Shown in pieces: positions 12,072-12,431 of a stretch of 12,431 nucleotides of DNA. Made by a program: the position numbers and the translations under genes. Location of the stretch: NCBI GenBank assembly GCA_903953455.1, contig CAJBJW010000035.1:1-12431 (forward strand), written 5' to 3'. The notes under the pieces are model-generated. The model searched no databases, had not been told where the DNA came from, and was given only the letters and a program-made list of their open reading frames with translations. Position 1 is the stretch's first letter. Every line of letters begins with the position of its first letter. This DNA is from an uncultured Pseudomonadota bacterium. Lineage in GTDB: Bacteria > Pseudomonadota > Gammaproteobacteria > Methylococcales > Methylomonadaceae.

Positions 12072-12431
12072 ATGGCGGCTAAAGAAACTTCCCCAGATCG
12101 CAAAACGGTCGCTTATCTGCGAGTGTCTACGCTCGATCAATATCTTGAGAAGAACAAGGCGGATATACTGAGTTTTGCCAACCATCATGATCTGGGCAAG
12201 GTGAATTTTGTCGAAGAAATTACTTCAGGACGAAAGCCTTGGCGGGCACGTCAAATTGCCCAGGTGCTGGAAGAATTGCGGGAGGGTGATGCCATAATTG
12301 TGGCCGAATTTTCGAGACTGGGCCGCAGCATGCTTGAATGTATGGAAATTCTGGCGCTCGCCACCCGCAATGGTATCCGGGTCTATTCAGTGAAGGGAAA
12401 CTGGCAACTCGATGACAGCATCCAGAGCAAG
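12072..12431 (+). CDS. tnpR: TnpR-type serine resolvase, 3' end beyond window
   Basis: The first 120 residues of a serine recombinase are present and the frame is open to the window edge. AYLRVST gives Arg17 and the nucleophile Ser19, and EFSRLGRS gives Arg82 and Arg85. In Tn3-family elements TnpR recombines the two res copies of the cointegrate and represses tnpA. The ATG at 12072 is used because the upstream ATG at 12061 runs straight into a stop. No strong ribosome site is seen. The protein is clearly different from the recombinase at 104-769 (different N-terminal extension and sequence around the active site). The DNA-binding domain and the second terminal repeat lie outside the window. 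Confidence 0.95.
   Translation, partial: MAAKETSPDRKTVAYLRVSTLDQYLEKNKADILSFANHHDLGKVNFVEEITSGRKPWRARQIAQVLEELREGDAIIVAEFSRLGRSMLECMEILALATRNGIRVYSVKGNWQLDDSIQSK

Noticed and set aside
1..12431. CRISPR arrays, tRNA and rRNA genes, integron attC sites
   Set aside because: No regularly spaced repeats, no cloverleaf or rRNA-like segments, and the short AGGATAT repeats lack attC core sites.

Overview
The window looks like accessory DNA (plasmid or integrated mobile island) from a proteobacterium, most likely a gammaproteobacterium. The reasons are an IHF-beta-type protein, a merD/merC/merE-type mercury operon and a Tn3-family transposase. Nothing in the sequence fixes the genus. Base composition is mosaic: AT-rich flanks full of short palindromes and gene remnants alternate with a GC-richer mercury operon and transposase.

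Layout. (1) About 1-1400: a small serine recombinase on the minus strand, a 36-bp nested dyad just upstream of it, then an IHF-beta/HU-like gene on the plus strand. (2) About 1400-2400: decayed DNA holding a frameshifted WGR-domain gene, a frameshifted Phd-type antitoxin remnant and repeats sharing AGGATAT. (3) 2420-7254: a co-directional mercury-resistance operon, merR - [operator] - merT - merP - stand-alone HMA protein - tiny CC membrane ORF - merA - merD - merC - double YHS/TRASH-like Cys-rich protein - truncated merE. (4) 7193-7472 (minus): the 5' end of a DUF499-type P-loop ATPase gene, frameshifted and cut off exactly where merE is cut off, preceded by an intact RelE/Phd toxin-antitoxin pair (7511-8043, minus). 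(5) 8044-8850: AT-rich non-coding DNA with palindromes and a diverged 36-bp direct repeat. (6) 8851-12431: Tn3-family tnpA (minus), a divergent intergenic region that is probably res, and the start of tnpR (plus), which runs off the window.

How the genes work together. MerR controls the promoter between merR and merT. MerP binds Hg(II) in the periplasm, and MerT, MerC and possibly MerE carry it across the inner membrane. Cytosolic thiol carriers (the NmerA-like HMA protein, the NmerA domain of MerA, perhaps the YHS-like protein) pass it to the MerA core for reduction to Hg(0). MerD damps induction. The stand-alone HMA protein is a recent copy of the N-terminal domain of MerA (57 of 67 residues identical), so the operon appears to have expanded its cytosolic mercury-trafficking capacity.

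The most informative structural observation is the right end of the mer operon. The last residues of MerE are antisense to the Walker A region of a DUF499 ATPase gene, so the mer module was joined into, and destroyed, what looks like a defence-island gene. The matching left junction was not found.
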